Shown here piece after piece: positions 43,529-51,918 of a DNA stretch of 64,000 nucleotides. The position numbers were made by a program, and so were the translations under genes. The stretch spans positions 310,001 to 374,000 of the forward strand of contig JAWKSY010000002.1 in assembly GCA_041402125.1 (NCBI GenBank), written 5' to 3'. How positions within the stretch are numbered: the stretch's first letter is position 1; each line of letters starts with the position of its first letter. The notes under the pieces are model-generated. The model saw only the letters and a list, made by a program, of their open reading frames with translations. It was not told the origin of the DNA and ran no database searches. The DNA comes from JAWKSY01 sp041402125 (GTDB lineage: Bacteria; Planctomycetota; GCA-002687715; DRQF01).

Positions 43529-43732
43529 TTGGCCATTCGAGTCGAACTCCGGGGCGACGAGCCCGTCGAGAAGGCGCTGCGTCGCCTCAAGCGTCTCTGC
43601 AACCGCGAGGGCGTCGTCCTCGGGCGTGGAGCGCAGCGCTTCTACGAGAAGCCGAGCGAGCGTCGCCGCCGCCTCAAGAAGGAGCGGATGAAGACGATCC
43701 GCCGCGCCGAGAAGATGCGCAACCTCATGTGA
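43529..43732 (+). CDS. rpsU: 30S ribosomal protein S21
   Basis: 67 residues from TTG 43529; AGGAGG sits 7 bases upstream and the family's first residues (AIRVELRGDEPVEKALRRLKR) follow at once. The body 'FYEKPSERRRRLKKERMKT' is typical of S21, a basic small-subunit protein involved in initiation. Longer in-frame starts upstream have no S21 similarity. It has its own candidate promoter and terminator, so it appears to be a single-gene unit. The UUG start is unusual for an abundant ribosomal protein. Confidence 0.95.
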   Translation: MAIRVELRGDEPVEKALRRLKRLCNREGVVLGRGAQRFYEKPSERRRRLKKERMKTIRRAEKMRNLM

Positions 43733-43770
43733 TCGCGTCCGCCCGCGGGCGGACGAGACCGTGAAGACAC

Positions 43771-43802
43771 AGCCCGCCCGGGTCGCCGGAGCGGGCTTTG
43801 TT
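43771..43802 (+). terminator. Rho-independent terminator of rpsU
   Basis: AGCCCGC (43771-43777) pairs with GCGGGCT (43791-43797), followed by TTGTT. It begins about 38 bases after the rpsU stop. Confidence 0.75.
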
Positions 43803-43858
43803 CACGTCGGGACCGATCGCGCTTCGCCCGGGTCCGGGCACGAGCGGGGGTGAAACGG

Positions 43859-43892
43859 GAAGGGGGCGGACGCGCGAGCGTCCGCCCCCTTC
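43859..43892 (-). terminator. Terminator of mscL (15-bp stem)
   Basis: GAAGGGGGCGGACGC (43859-43873) pairs perfectly with GCGTCCGCCCCCTTC (43878-43892) around a GCGA loop. It is about 35 bases beyond the mscL stop on the minus strand, and may also stop read-through from rpsU. Confidence 0.75.
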
Positions 43893-43927
43893 CTCGTTGC
43901 GGCGCGCGGGCCCGGGCCCGCGCGGCC

Positions 43928-44405
43928 TCACTTCTTCGCGAGCGAGTCGCGGATCTGGGTGAGGAGCTCGACCTCGGCGCTCGGCTTCGGCGGCGGCGGG
44001 CGCGGCCTCTTCCTTCTTCTTCATCGTGTTGATCGCTTTCACGAGCATGAAGACGCAGAAGGCGATGATCGTGAAGTCGACGACGGTCTGGATGAGGTTG
44101 CCGTAGGCGAGGACGGGCACGCCGGCGCCGCGCGCCTGGGCGAGCGACATGTCGGCGACCTGCTTGACGGTCTCGATCTCCTGGTCGCCCACCTTCTCCT
44201 TCACCTTCACGACCTCTTCGCCGAGGTTGAGGAAGAGGTTCGAGAAGTCGACGCCGCCGAGCAGCTTGCCGATCGGCGGCATGATGACGTCGTTCACGAC
44301 CGAGCTGACGATCTTGCCGAAGGCGCCGCCGACGATGATGCCGACCGCCATGTCGATCGCGTTGCCCTTGACCGCGAACTCCTTGAATTCCTTGATGATG
44401 CCCAT
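43928..44405 (-). CDS. mscL: Large-conductance mechanosensitive channel, C-terminus frameshifted
   Basis: From ATG 44405 the protein starts MGIIKEFKEFAVKGNAIDMA, classic MscL. It has TM1 'VGIIVGGAFGKIVSSVVNDVIMPPIG', a periplasmic loop and TM2 'VVDFTIIAFCVFMLVKAINTM'. After KKKEEAAPAA the frame continues out of register, but one base over it reads PPKPSAEVELLTQIRDSLAKK-stop, the expected C-terminal helix, ending at 43928. The break is in a CCG/GGC run at about 43,988-44,000. Repaired, it would be about 158 residues, a normal MscL length. MscL opens under membrane tension to release solutes during osmotic downshock. The break is probably a consensus error in a repetitive run, or a recent slippage. 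Confidence 0.9.
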
Positions 44406-44621
44406 CGCGTGATCGCTCCTTCTGGATGGTGGTCGACGGCGGCGTCGTCGCTCCGTCCGGAGCGGACGACGGTCGGGGGCCGGTCGGGATCGGGAATGTG
44501 CCGCATTCTGACCGCGCGGAGCGACGCTGTCAGGGGGGGCAGATCCCTAATCCCTCGGGGAATTCCCGCGCCGTCGTCGCGTCGACATGACGCGAGCGAT
44601 ACGGGGCATCTCGTCTCGGTG

Positions 44622-47368
44622 TCAGGGCGCGCGGAGTTCGACCCCGTGTGAAGATGCGAAGAAGCCGTTCGCGGCCGTGGGTGTGAGCGCGAGCACCTGC
44701 GTCATGATGCTGATGCCGACGAAGCCCGGCGGCACGAGGAAGGCGTGCTGGCTGCCGCCCGGCGGCAGCGGCACCGAGGGGCCGCCGAAGGGGCCCGGCT
44801 GGCTGCCGTCGAAGATGACGAAGGGCGCCGGCGATCCGCCGGGGCTCACCGCGGCGCCGAAGGCCGGAACGCCGGCCGGCGGGAAGCCGGGGGTGAAGTA
44901 CTGCCCGAGGAGGACGAGCGGCGTGCCGTCGAAGGTGCCCATCGGCGAGTCGATCAGGATCTCCACGATGTCGCCGGCCGCGACCGGGACGATGTCGCAG
45001 GCCGCGGGCGGAACGCCATTGATCCGGAACTCCCAGCGGAAGTCCTCCTGCGTGCCGGGATGGAGCGGCCCCTGGAGCATCGTGAAGGTCCCGGCGCCGC
45101 CGTTCACGAAGCGGAGCACCTCGCCCGTCGTCGCCTCGCAGCAGGAGAGATCGAGGTCTCCGTCCGCGTCCGCGTCGGCGTAGGCGATCTCGCGGGGAAC
45201 GTAGCCGCCCGGCAGCGTGATCGACTGCAGGATGAAGGGCGTGCCGTCGACGTCGTCGTAGACGCGGAGCACGAAGGAGGACTGTCCCGCGACGCGGCGC
45301 AGGACGATCGCCTCGTCGGGATCGGCGTCCGGCACGAGGTCGCGGAGGCTCTGCGCGTAGAGCGGCGGGGACGTGCCGGTGATCCGCGTGAAGACGAGAT
45401 CGCGGTCCGCGGCCGAGACGACGCGGGCGCCGGAGGTCCAGCCCGAGTAGATCGCGATCGGATCCGTCGCCTCGAGCACGAGCTGGTAGCGGTGCTGCTT
45501 CGCCGGACCGGTGGGCTGCGAGGCGAGACCGGAGGAGTAGACGAGCTGAGGCGGGTTGCCGACGAGATCGAGGCGATCGATCGCGCCGTCGCCGTCCTCG
45601 TCGCCGAGGGTCGAGCCCAGCCAGCGGCCGAGGGCGGGGGCGAAGAAGACCTCGCCGGTCGCGCCGAAGAGCGAGTTCAGGAAGGCGTGCGTGCCGATCG
45701 CGGCGTTCTGCGGCGAGGGCGGCGTCCAGTTGACGAAGGTCGGCAGGCCGTAGCCGAAGGAGGAGATCGAGGATCCTCCCTGCGTGGTGTTCCCCGCGGA
45801 TCCCGGCAGCATCAGGTTGAGGAAGTCGAACTCGAAGCCGTGCGCGACGACGAAGCCGCTGCGGCGATCCATGCGGTCGAGACCGGGCGTCGGATGGCCG
45901 CCGAAGAGCCGCCCCGAGAAGTCCGTCAGCGGCGAGGCGGGACTGCCCCCGTCGTCGGGTTCGGCCCGACGAGGACGATCCGCGTCGCCTGGTTGGCGCC
46001 CGCGTCGGCCACGATCGGCTGCGAGGAGAAGACGAAACCGATGTCCGCCGTCCCGACCGACGTCACGTGATTGAGGTGCACGAAGCCCTGCGCGTCGGTG
46101 AACTTCACGTGCGAGAAGAGCGCGAGCGGCGCGGCGGCGGGGAGTCCGTCGACGCCGAGCTCGAGGGCGAAGACGGCGCCGCTCGCGCGGTCGTGGAGGA
46201 GCAGTCCCCGGTCGGTCCCCGCGTTCGTGAGCGCCGGCGGGAGCGTGGGGTGGAGGCTGACGCCGTGCAGGCCCGGATCGGAGAAGGCGCCGGGGAGCGT
46301 GACGTCGGTTGCGGCGGGCGCGGCCTCGGGGAGGCCGTCGCCGTCGGTGTCGCGCCAGAAACGCAGGTGATGGGCGCCGGCGTCGAAGTAGGCGCTGATC
46401 GCGACGGTCTCGTCGAGGTCGTTGAGGAAGACGGTGGTCTGCGTGAGGAGACCCGGCGCCGGGACGACGAGGTCGCGGACGACGAGACCGGAGACGTCCG
46501 TCATCGTGCTCTTCGCGCGCGTGGCCGCGTCCGTGGCGGCGGCGTCGTCGAGACCGCTCTGGGCGCCCGATCCGTAGTAGCTCGAGGTCCACGCGGGATC
46601 GCCGAGGGCGAGCGTGCGACGGAGCGCGCGTCCCTTGCGCCGCCGGGCGAGCGCCTCCGCGAGCGCCGCGATGTCGCCCGGCGCGTCGGCCACGCCGCCC
46701 GAACCGAGGAAGGCCGTCAGGCCGACGATCGCGTCGCCGTCGGCGTCCATCGCCGCGAAGCTCGCGTGCGGCGTCCCGCCGGGCGCCCTCAGGGCCGCGA
46801 GGAAGCCGTCGAGGACGAGCAGGCCGAGTCCGTCGGCGTCCCGCGCCGCGTCGCACTGCGAGGCGGCGCCGAGGAGCGGGATCTGGAAGACGTGCGTGAC
46901 CTCGGTCGCGAGAGCGGCGGCGAGGGTGAGGCCCCAGTACGCGGCGGGAAGTCCCGCGCTGCCCGTGCTCGCGCGGTCGAGGAGTCGGGACGCGACGACG
47001 ATCGTGTCGGCATCCTGACCCTGGGCGAGGTAGGTCCGCGTGCGAGCGCGGATCGAGTCGACGCGGATCTTGCCGTTGTCGACCATGCGCGGGAGGTGGC
47101 CGAGGAGCTCTCCCACCGTGAAGGGTTCGCCGAACTGCGCGTCGTATTGCGCCTGCGAGGGACCGGTGCCGAAGTAGGCGGGCAGGGTCGCGCTCCGCAC
47201 CGGACCGACGGCGCGCTTGGCGAGCACGGCCGCGCCGCGGACGAGGTCGCGTTCCGTCGGCGCGAGCGCCGACTGGGGCACCGCCTGGGCGAGGAGTCCG
47301 CCGGACGAGAGAGCGAGCGAAGCGAGGACGAGGACGGCGAGGGCCGTCCGGGGGGGCGCAACGATCAT
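44622..47368 (-). CDS. Large exported protein, frameshifted; function unknown
   Basis: From ATG 47368 (signal peptide …ALSSGGLLAQ) the frame runs to 45926. A second frame takes over near 45,955 and runs to 44622. At the junction the first frame reads VGPNPTTGAV and the second PDDGGSPASPLTDF, so one missing base gives a single protein of about 915 residues. The first half has a 'DADGDAIVGLTAFLGSGG' loop, and much of the rest is beta-rich with 'DEDGDGAIDRLD' and 'DADADGDLDL' loops. The C-terminal ~150 residues ('ACDIVPVAAGDIVEILIDSP', 'GGSQHAFLVPPGFVGISI') resemble the shared exported beta-domain of neighbours. No enzyme motif; a secreted or surface protein is likely. Confidence 0.72.
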
Positions 47369-47448
47369 GGGATTCTCCGGGCCTGAGACCCGCAGTCTAG
47401 ACGAGCCCGGCGCCGGAACGAAGAACCACCGGTTGCACCCGGCAATGC

Positions 47449-47485
47449 GAGCGGCCCCCGAGCTCGGGGCTCTCGCGGGCCGCCC
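47449..47485 (-). terminator. Possible terminator of the IPT gene
   Basis: GCGGCCC (47451-47457) can pair with GGGCCGC (47477-47483), with a nested CCCCGAGCTCGGGG palindrome between. It lies about 20 bases past the IPT gene stop on the minus strand. No clear T-run. Confidence 0.4.
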
Positions 47486-47503
47486 GGATGCCGCTGACGG
47501 GGG

Positions 47504-47851
47504 TCAGAGGTAGGTGTAGCTCGAGACGGCGCGCTTGCCGTCGGGCGAGGTCACGACGATGTCGCTCTGTCCGCGCTTGCCGGGAGGCGTGACGAGAACG
47601 ATCTGCGTGCCGGAGGCCGAGACGACGCAAGCCCTTTTCCCGCCGATGGTCACCTTCGCGTCGACGAGTCCGGTGCCGGTGATCGTGACCACCTCTCCGC
47701 CGCGCCGGGGGCCGACGTTGCGGGTGACGGCGGAGACGTTCGGCGGGTCATCCTCGAGCGTGGCGACGCCCTCGCCCGCGAGCGCCGCGGGGGAGAGGAA
47801 GGCGAGCAGGAATGCCGCCAGGGCGGTGCTGAATCCGAATCTGAGCGCCAT
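47504..47851 (-). CDS. Small exported IPT/TIG-domain protein
   Basis: 115 residues: a signal peptide (…LSPAALAGE), then a single IPT/TIG immunoglobulin-like domain with 'VSAVTRNVGPRRGGEVVTITGTGLVDAKVTIGG' and 'IVLVTPPGKRGQSDIVVTSPDGKRAVSSYTY'. These residues cover one whole domain and little else. The family occurs in cell-surface receptors and exported proteins; here it probably acts as a small binding or structural module. Divergent from the dienelactone-hydrolase gene. Confidence 0.82.
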   Translation of the reverse strand: MALRFGFSTALAAFLLAFLSPAALAGEGVATLEDDPPNVSAVTRNVGPRRGGEVVTITGTGLVDAKVTIGGKRACVVSASGTQIVLVTPPGKRGQSDIVVTSPDGKRAVSSYTYL

Positions 47852-47895
47852 GCGGCCGTCCTCTCTCTCCTTCCGCCTCGGGATTCCACTGACCT

Positions 47896-47972
47896 GACGT
47901 CCGGCGGGACGTCGGGGTTTCAGGGAATCTCGAACGGGGCGGAACTCCGATCGGCACTCCTCTCAGGAGTGC
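47896..47972. promoter_or_regulatory. Two small inverted repeats in a divergent promoter region
   Basis: GACGTCC (47896-47902) pairs with GGACGTC (47907-47913). GCACTCCT (47954-47961) pairs with AGGAGTGC (47965-47972) across a 3-base loop. Both lie between the divergent IPT and dienelactone-hydrolase genes. They could be operators or RNA stems; no known site is matched. Confidence 0.35.
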
Positions 47973-48129
47973 AATCCGGCTCCACCACGCCCGCCATGGT
48001 GCCCTGACGCGCCCCGCGGCCGAAGGCTCCGGACTTTTTCCCGGTCCTGACCCGCCCCGGCGCCCGGGATGGGACGGAGTGGGTGTGTCATCATTCCCCC
48101 CTTCGCGCGAAACCTCCCCGGAGAAACCC

Positions 48130-49152
48130 ATGAAGATCGCGACCCTCGCTCTCCTGGCGGCCTTCAGCGCCGGCGCGCTCGCCCAGACCCCGCCTCCGAC
48201 CCCCCGTCCCGACGCCCGCCCGGGGAAGACTCCGGAGCAGGAGGTGAAGAAGGGGGCGCCGGAGAAGAAGGGGGGCGACACCGGCCTCACCGGTGTCCTC
48301 GACGAGGAGAGCTTCGCCAGGCTCCACGAGCTCACCGGCGCCAAGGCGCCGCCGGCCCGCGGCACGATGATCACGCTCCCCTCCTCGAAGGCCTACCTGA
48401 GCCTCCCGGAGAAGGCGCGCGCGCCCCTGCCGGCGGTGATCGTCATCCACGAGTGGTGGGGCCTGAACGAGCACATCAAGCACTGGACCGACCGGCTCGC
48501 GGCCGACGGCTACGCCGCGCTCGCGGTCGACCTCTACGGCGGCGAGGTCGCCACGACGCGCGAGGAGGCGATGAAGCTCATGTCCGCCGCCGACGACGAC
48601 GCGGCGAAGAAGGTGCTCGCCGAGGCCTTCGCCTTCCTCGCGAAGGACGAGCGGATCAAGGCGAAGCGCCGGGCCGTGATCGGCTGGTGCTTCGGCGGAG
48701 GACACTCGCTCCGGACCGCGCTGGCCGAGCCGGAACTCGACGCGGCGGTGATCTACTACGGACGTCTGCAGACCGATCCGGAGGTGCTGAAGTCGATCAA
48801 GGCGGAGGTCCTCGGCGTCTTCGGCAACCAGGATCGCGGCATCCCGCCGGCCACCGTCGACGAGTTCGAGAAGGGACTGAAGGCGGCCGGAGTGAAGCAC
48901 GAGATCCTGCGCTACGACGCGAATCACGCCTTCGCGAATCCCTCGAGCGGTCGCTACGACGCGAAGTCGGCCGGAGCCGCCTGGAAGAAGGTGCGCGCCT
49001 TTCTCGCGAAGCGCCTGCGGCCCGAGGCGAAGGGAGCGGAGCATGCGCCGGCGGGCGAGAAGAAGGGACGTCCCTCCGAGAACGAGGGCGACGGGAAGGG
49101 CGACAAGAAGGACGCGCCGAAGGCGTCGAGCGAGGGCGGTCGCGAGGACTGA
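48130..49152 (+). CDS. Dienelactone-hydrolase-family protein, exported
   Basis: About 340 residues from ATG 48130 (signal peptide …AGALAQT); an upstream in-frame start would put extra residues before the signal. The alpha/beta-hydrolase core has 'VIVIHEWWGLNEHIK' (family motif), 'VIGWCFGGGHSL' with nucleophile Cys at about residue 187, an acid in 'GVFGNQDRGIP' and His in 'DANHAFANPSS'. The N-terminal Pro/Lys linker and the C-terminal Lys/Glu/Gly-rich tail of about 40 residues are extra to the family. It should hydrolyse an ester or lactone outside the cytoplasm; substrate unknown. Confidence 0.88.
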   Translation: MKIATLALLAAFSAGALAQTPPPTPRPDARPGKTPEQEVKKGAPEKKGGDTGLTGVLDEESFARLHELTGAKAPPARGTMITLPSSKAYLSLPEKARAPLPAVIVIHEWWGLNEHIKHWTDRLAADGYAALAVDLYGGEVATTREEAMKLMSAADDDAAKKVLAEAFAFLAKDERIKAKRRAVIGWCFGGGHSLRTALAEPELDAAVIYYGRLQTDPEVLKSIKAEVLGVFGNQDRGIPPATVDEFEKGLKAAGVKHEILRYDANHAFANPSSGRYDAKSAGAAWKKVRAFLAKRLRPEAKGAEHAPAGEKKGRPSENEGDGKGDKKDAPKASSEGGRED

Positions 49153-49190
49153 TCATCCCGCGGCGGATTTCCTCCGCCCCGCGACGCGAA

Positions 49191-49222
49191 CGAGGTCGGA
49201 ATCCGCCGGGATTCCGACCTCG
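49191..49222. terminator. Bidirectional terminator
   Basis: CGAGGTCGGAATCC (49191-49204) pairs perfectly with GGATTCCGACCTCG (49209-49222) around GCCG, then CGTTCGTTTCC. It lies between two convergent genes. Confidence 0.75.
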
Positions 49223-49252
49223 CGTTCGTTTCCGCACGACGGCGGCGATGCA

Positions 49253-49729
49253 TCAGCTCGTGGTCACGAGCAGTCCGTTCGTCGTCTCCAGGTCGTAGCT
49301 GAAGCCGATCGTCGTGAAGTAGAGGTTCGCGCCCTGGAGGTAGAAGGTCAGTCCCGGCGGCATCCAGCTCGGGATCGGGATGGCGATCTGGTCCGAGAAG
49401 ACGGGACCCAGCTCGAGGATGAGGTCGGGCGCGGCCAGCAGCGTGCAACCCGGCGAGATCGGGATCGTCGTCTGGGTCGCCGAGTTGCCGACGATGAGGT
49501 AACGCGAGGCCAGGAAGGTGTTGCAGCAGCTCGGACTGAAGCCGAAGTTCAGGGTCGCGGTGCAGCTCGCGGGATCGAAGGTCCCGCCGAGCGCCGGGGC
49601 GCTGAAGAGGAAGCTGCATCCGGTGCCGTAGGGCGTGAAGCCCATCCCGGCGATGCTGCACTGCGCGGGGGCGGTCAGGGAGAGGGCGGCCCCGAGGACG
49701 AGCGCCGCGACGAGGGTCTTCGCGTTCAT
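49253..49729 (-). CDS. Exported protein, shared Cys-rich beta-domain
   Basis: About 158 residues from ATG 49729, with GGAGG upstream and a signal peptide (…SLTAPAQC). The mature part is a single beta-rich module with 'FTPYGTGCSFLF', Cys pairs ('SPSCCNTF', 'SPGCTLL') and an ending of 'GLTFYLQGANLYFTTIGF…TTNGLLVTTS'. This pattern (Y-G-x-G-C start, G-C-x-L middle, 'Q-A/G…NGL' end) resembles the C-terminal domain of the nine-haem cytochrome (516-2924) and of the protein at 44622-47368, but here it is the whole protein. Function unknown. Confidence 0.72.
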   Translation of the reverse strand: MNAKTLVAALVLGAALSLTAPAQCSIAGMGFTPYGTGCSFLFSAPALGGTFDPASCTATLNFGFSPSCCNTFLASRYLIVGNSATQTTIPISPGCTLLAAPDLILELGPVFSDQIAIPIPSWMPPGLTFYLQGANLYFTTIGFSYDLETTNGLLVTTS

Positions 49730-49811
49730 GGGAGTTCCTCCTTCCGTTTCCGGACGGGTTCCGTGACCCGCCGCGGGAGGGGAGCGCAATTCGCGGGCCG
49801 TCCGGCCCGGA

Positions 49812-49988
49812 TCAGTCCGCGCGCGCGGCGTCCTCGCGCGCCTGCGCCCGGCTCTTCAACTCCGCCTCCTTGCGCAGCAGCGACACGATCAGCGTCGCCG
49901 CCATCGCCAGCGCGAAGAAGATCCCGACCGAGAAGAACAGGATCTGGGGATCGATCCCGAAGGGCCCCGCCGACAGGAAGCTCGTCAA
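49812..49988 (-). CDS. Small single-pass membrane protein, coupled to cytochrome gene
   Basis: 58 residues if started at TTG 49988, whose TTGA overlaps the stop of the upstream cytochrome gene. The frame is open back to 50030, but that start would read into the cytochrome gene. A single hydrophobic helix at about residues 15-36 (ILFFSVGIFFALAMAATLIVSLL) is followed by a basic/acidic tail. No family known; possibly a small subunit or assembly helper for the adjacent cytochrome. Confidence 0.55.
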   Translation of the reverse strand: MTSFLSAGPFGIDPQILFFSVGIFFALAMAATLIVSLLRKEAELKSRAQAREDAARAD

Positions 49989-51706
49989 CGCGCGTCGTTC
50001 CGGCCGACGTCGCCCTTCGAGGCGATCCACTCGGACAGCATCCGGATGCCTTCCTCATCGGGCACCGTGCTGAGGAGGCTCGGCATGCGGTCCCAGCCCA
50101 CGGACCCCATCCGCTGGATGAAGCGCGAGTGGCGCGGGCGGCCGGGGACGGCCACGCCGCGACGCAGCTCGTGCGACTTCGAGGCGAAGATGCCGGTGTC
50201 CTCGAAGGGCGTGTCCAGGCGGAGGTCCATGGTGCCGCTGCCCGGCCCGCCGGGCTGGTGGCAGGACGCGCAGTGGACGTGGAGGTAGCTGCGGGCGCGC
50301 GCCTCGAGCGGCGCCGAGGCGTCGCGCGGATCCGCGAGGGCGGGGAGGGCGGCGACGTCGGCGGGGAGGCCCTGGAGGTGGCCCAGCTTCGCCATCGCCT
50401 GGAGCTGGTTCGGCGCGTCGGCCTCGCGGCGGGCGCGGTTGAGCTGCGCCGTCGTGACGCCGAGGATGCGACCGGTGGCCTCGTTGTGGCACTTCGTGCA
50501 GTCGCGCTCGCGCGCGATGTTCCAGAGCTGCGACTCCTGGCCGTGGTTGGCGTAGAACTCGTCGCCGTTGCGCACGAGGCGGGCGTCGGTGCCCTCGTCG
50601 TTCCACACGTAGACGCCGAAGCTGAGGTCGTCGCCGTCCTTGCGGATCACGCGCGTCTCGACGACGAGGTCATCCTCGTCGGCGTCGGAGAAGCGGAGCG
50701 TCTGGAGGAAGGTCGTGCCGCGCGGGAAGATCCAGCCGCCGTCCTCGCGGTAGCGGATCGCCTCGCCCTTCGGGAGCCGGAGGAAGCGATCCTTGATCGC
50801 GCCGTCCGACCACAGCCCGGAGTTGACCTCGTAGGAGATGAAATCCGCCGCCATCTCGCGCTTCGCGAGGTCGCGGAAGAAGCCGGTCTCGGAGAGCATC
50901 GGCGGGAAGGCGACGGTCGCGCCCTTCTTCGGCGCGGTGGCCACGGCGAAGAGGATCTCGCCGGCCGCGGCGCGGAGGTCGCGCGCCTCGCGGACGCGCG
51001 CCGCGAGCGCCTCGGCCTCGTCGAGGGTCGGGCAGGCATCGAGCGTCTGGAAGAGGAGGTTGCGGCCGCCCGAGCTGCAACCCGGGGCGCGCACCTGCTC
51101 GGCGAGCTCGAGGGCGCGCTTCGCGTCGATCGTCCGGTCGTCACGGTCGCGCGCCGCGGCGAGCACGACGGCGGCCGCCGCGTCGAGGTCGTCGGCCTCG
51201 CGCACGCGGGCGGCGAGCGCTTCCGCGTCACCGAGTTCCGCCACGGCGGCGAGCTCCTGGAAGAGCAGATTGCGGCCGCCGCTGCTGCATCCCGGGGCGC
51301 GGACGCGGCGCGCGAGCTCGCGCGCGGTCTCGGCGTCGAGGACGGGGGCGGCCGGGCGGGCGCGGTCGGCGAGCAGCTTCGCCGCGGCCTCTTCGTCGTC
51401 CGCCTCGCGCAGGAGCGCGACGAGCGCCTCGGCCTCGTCGAGGTCGGCGAGTCCCGGCACCGAGTTGAAGACGTCCGTCCGCGCCATCGTCGCGCAGGGC
51501 GCGCGCCGCGCCTTCTTCGCGATGGCGAGGAAGTCGGTCCCGGACTCGCAGCTCTCTCCGCACGCGCCGGCCGTACCGCAGGCACCCTTCGTCTCGCCGG
51601 TGGCCGTGCCGCCGCCGCACTGGGCGGAAAGCGGGAGGGCGAGGACGGCGATCAAGGCGGCGCCGCCGAGCGAGCGGCGGAGGACGTCGAGGGAGCGCGG
51701 GTTCAT
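49985..51706 (-). CDS. Di-haem c-type cytochrome with duplicated N-terminal repeat
   Basis: About 573 residues from ATG 51706 (signal peptide …ALPLSAQC). The N-terminal third has Cys-rich segments and two near-identical copies of 'RAPGCSSGGRNLLFQ' spaced about 70 residues apart, each in a helical 'ALAARVREADDLDAAA' unit. The C-terminal half resembles the SO_2930-type di-haem cytochrome: 'FISYEVNSGLWSDGAIKDRFLRLP', haem motifs CTKCHN and CASCHQ, and 'PFEDTGIFASKSHELRRGVAVPGRPRHSRFIQRM'. Likely an exported electron-transfer or haem oxidoreductase protein. It is followed by the coupled small membrane protein. Confidence 0.85.
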   Translation of the reverse strand: MNPRSLDVLRRSLGGAALIAVLALPLSAQCGGGTATGETKGACGTAGACGESCESGTDFLAIAKKARRAPCATMARTDVFNSVPGLADLDEAEALVALLREADDEEAAAKLLADRARPAAPVLDAETARELARRVRAPGCSSGGRNLLFQELAAVAELGDAEALAARVREADDLDAAAAVVLAAARDRDDRTIDAKRALELAEQVRAPGCSSGGRNLLFQTLDACPTLDEAEALAARVREARDLRAAAGEILFAVATAPKKGATVAFPPMLSETGFFRDLAKREMAADFISYEVNSGLWSDGAIKDRFLRLPKGEAIRYREDGGWIFPRGTTFLQTLRFSDADEDDLVVETRVIRKDGDDLSFGVYVWNDEGTDARLVRNGDEFYANHGQESQLWNIARERDCTKCHNEATGRILGVTTAQLNRARREADAPNQLQAMAKLGHLQGLPADVAALPALADPRDASAPLEARARSYLHVHCASCHQPGGPGSGTMDLRLDTPFEDTGIFASKSHELRRGVAVPGRPRHSRFIQRMGSVGWDRMPSLLSTVPDEEGIRMLSEWIASKGDVGRNDAR

Positions 51707-51918
51707 GGCGGAACTCCTGGCGAGCGGACGGGATCCAGGCGGCAAGCCTACCAGACGTAGGACCCGGACGGCAGTTTCCATCCTGTCTCCCCACCGGGCG
51801 GACCGCGGTCCCCGGTGCCGCCGCGAGGATCGGCGAGAGAGGGCGTCGGGGAGGGGAAGCCGCGACGCTTCCGGTATAGGATCTCGGCCAACGGATTCGC
51901 GTCGGCGGGGAGTGCGAG

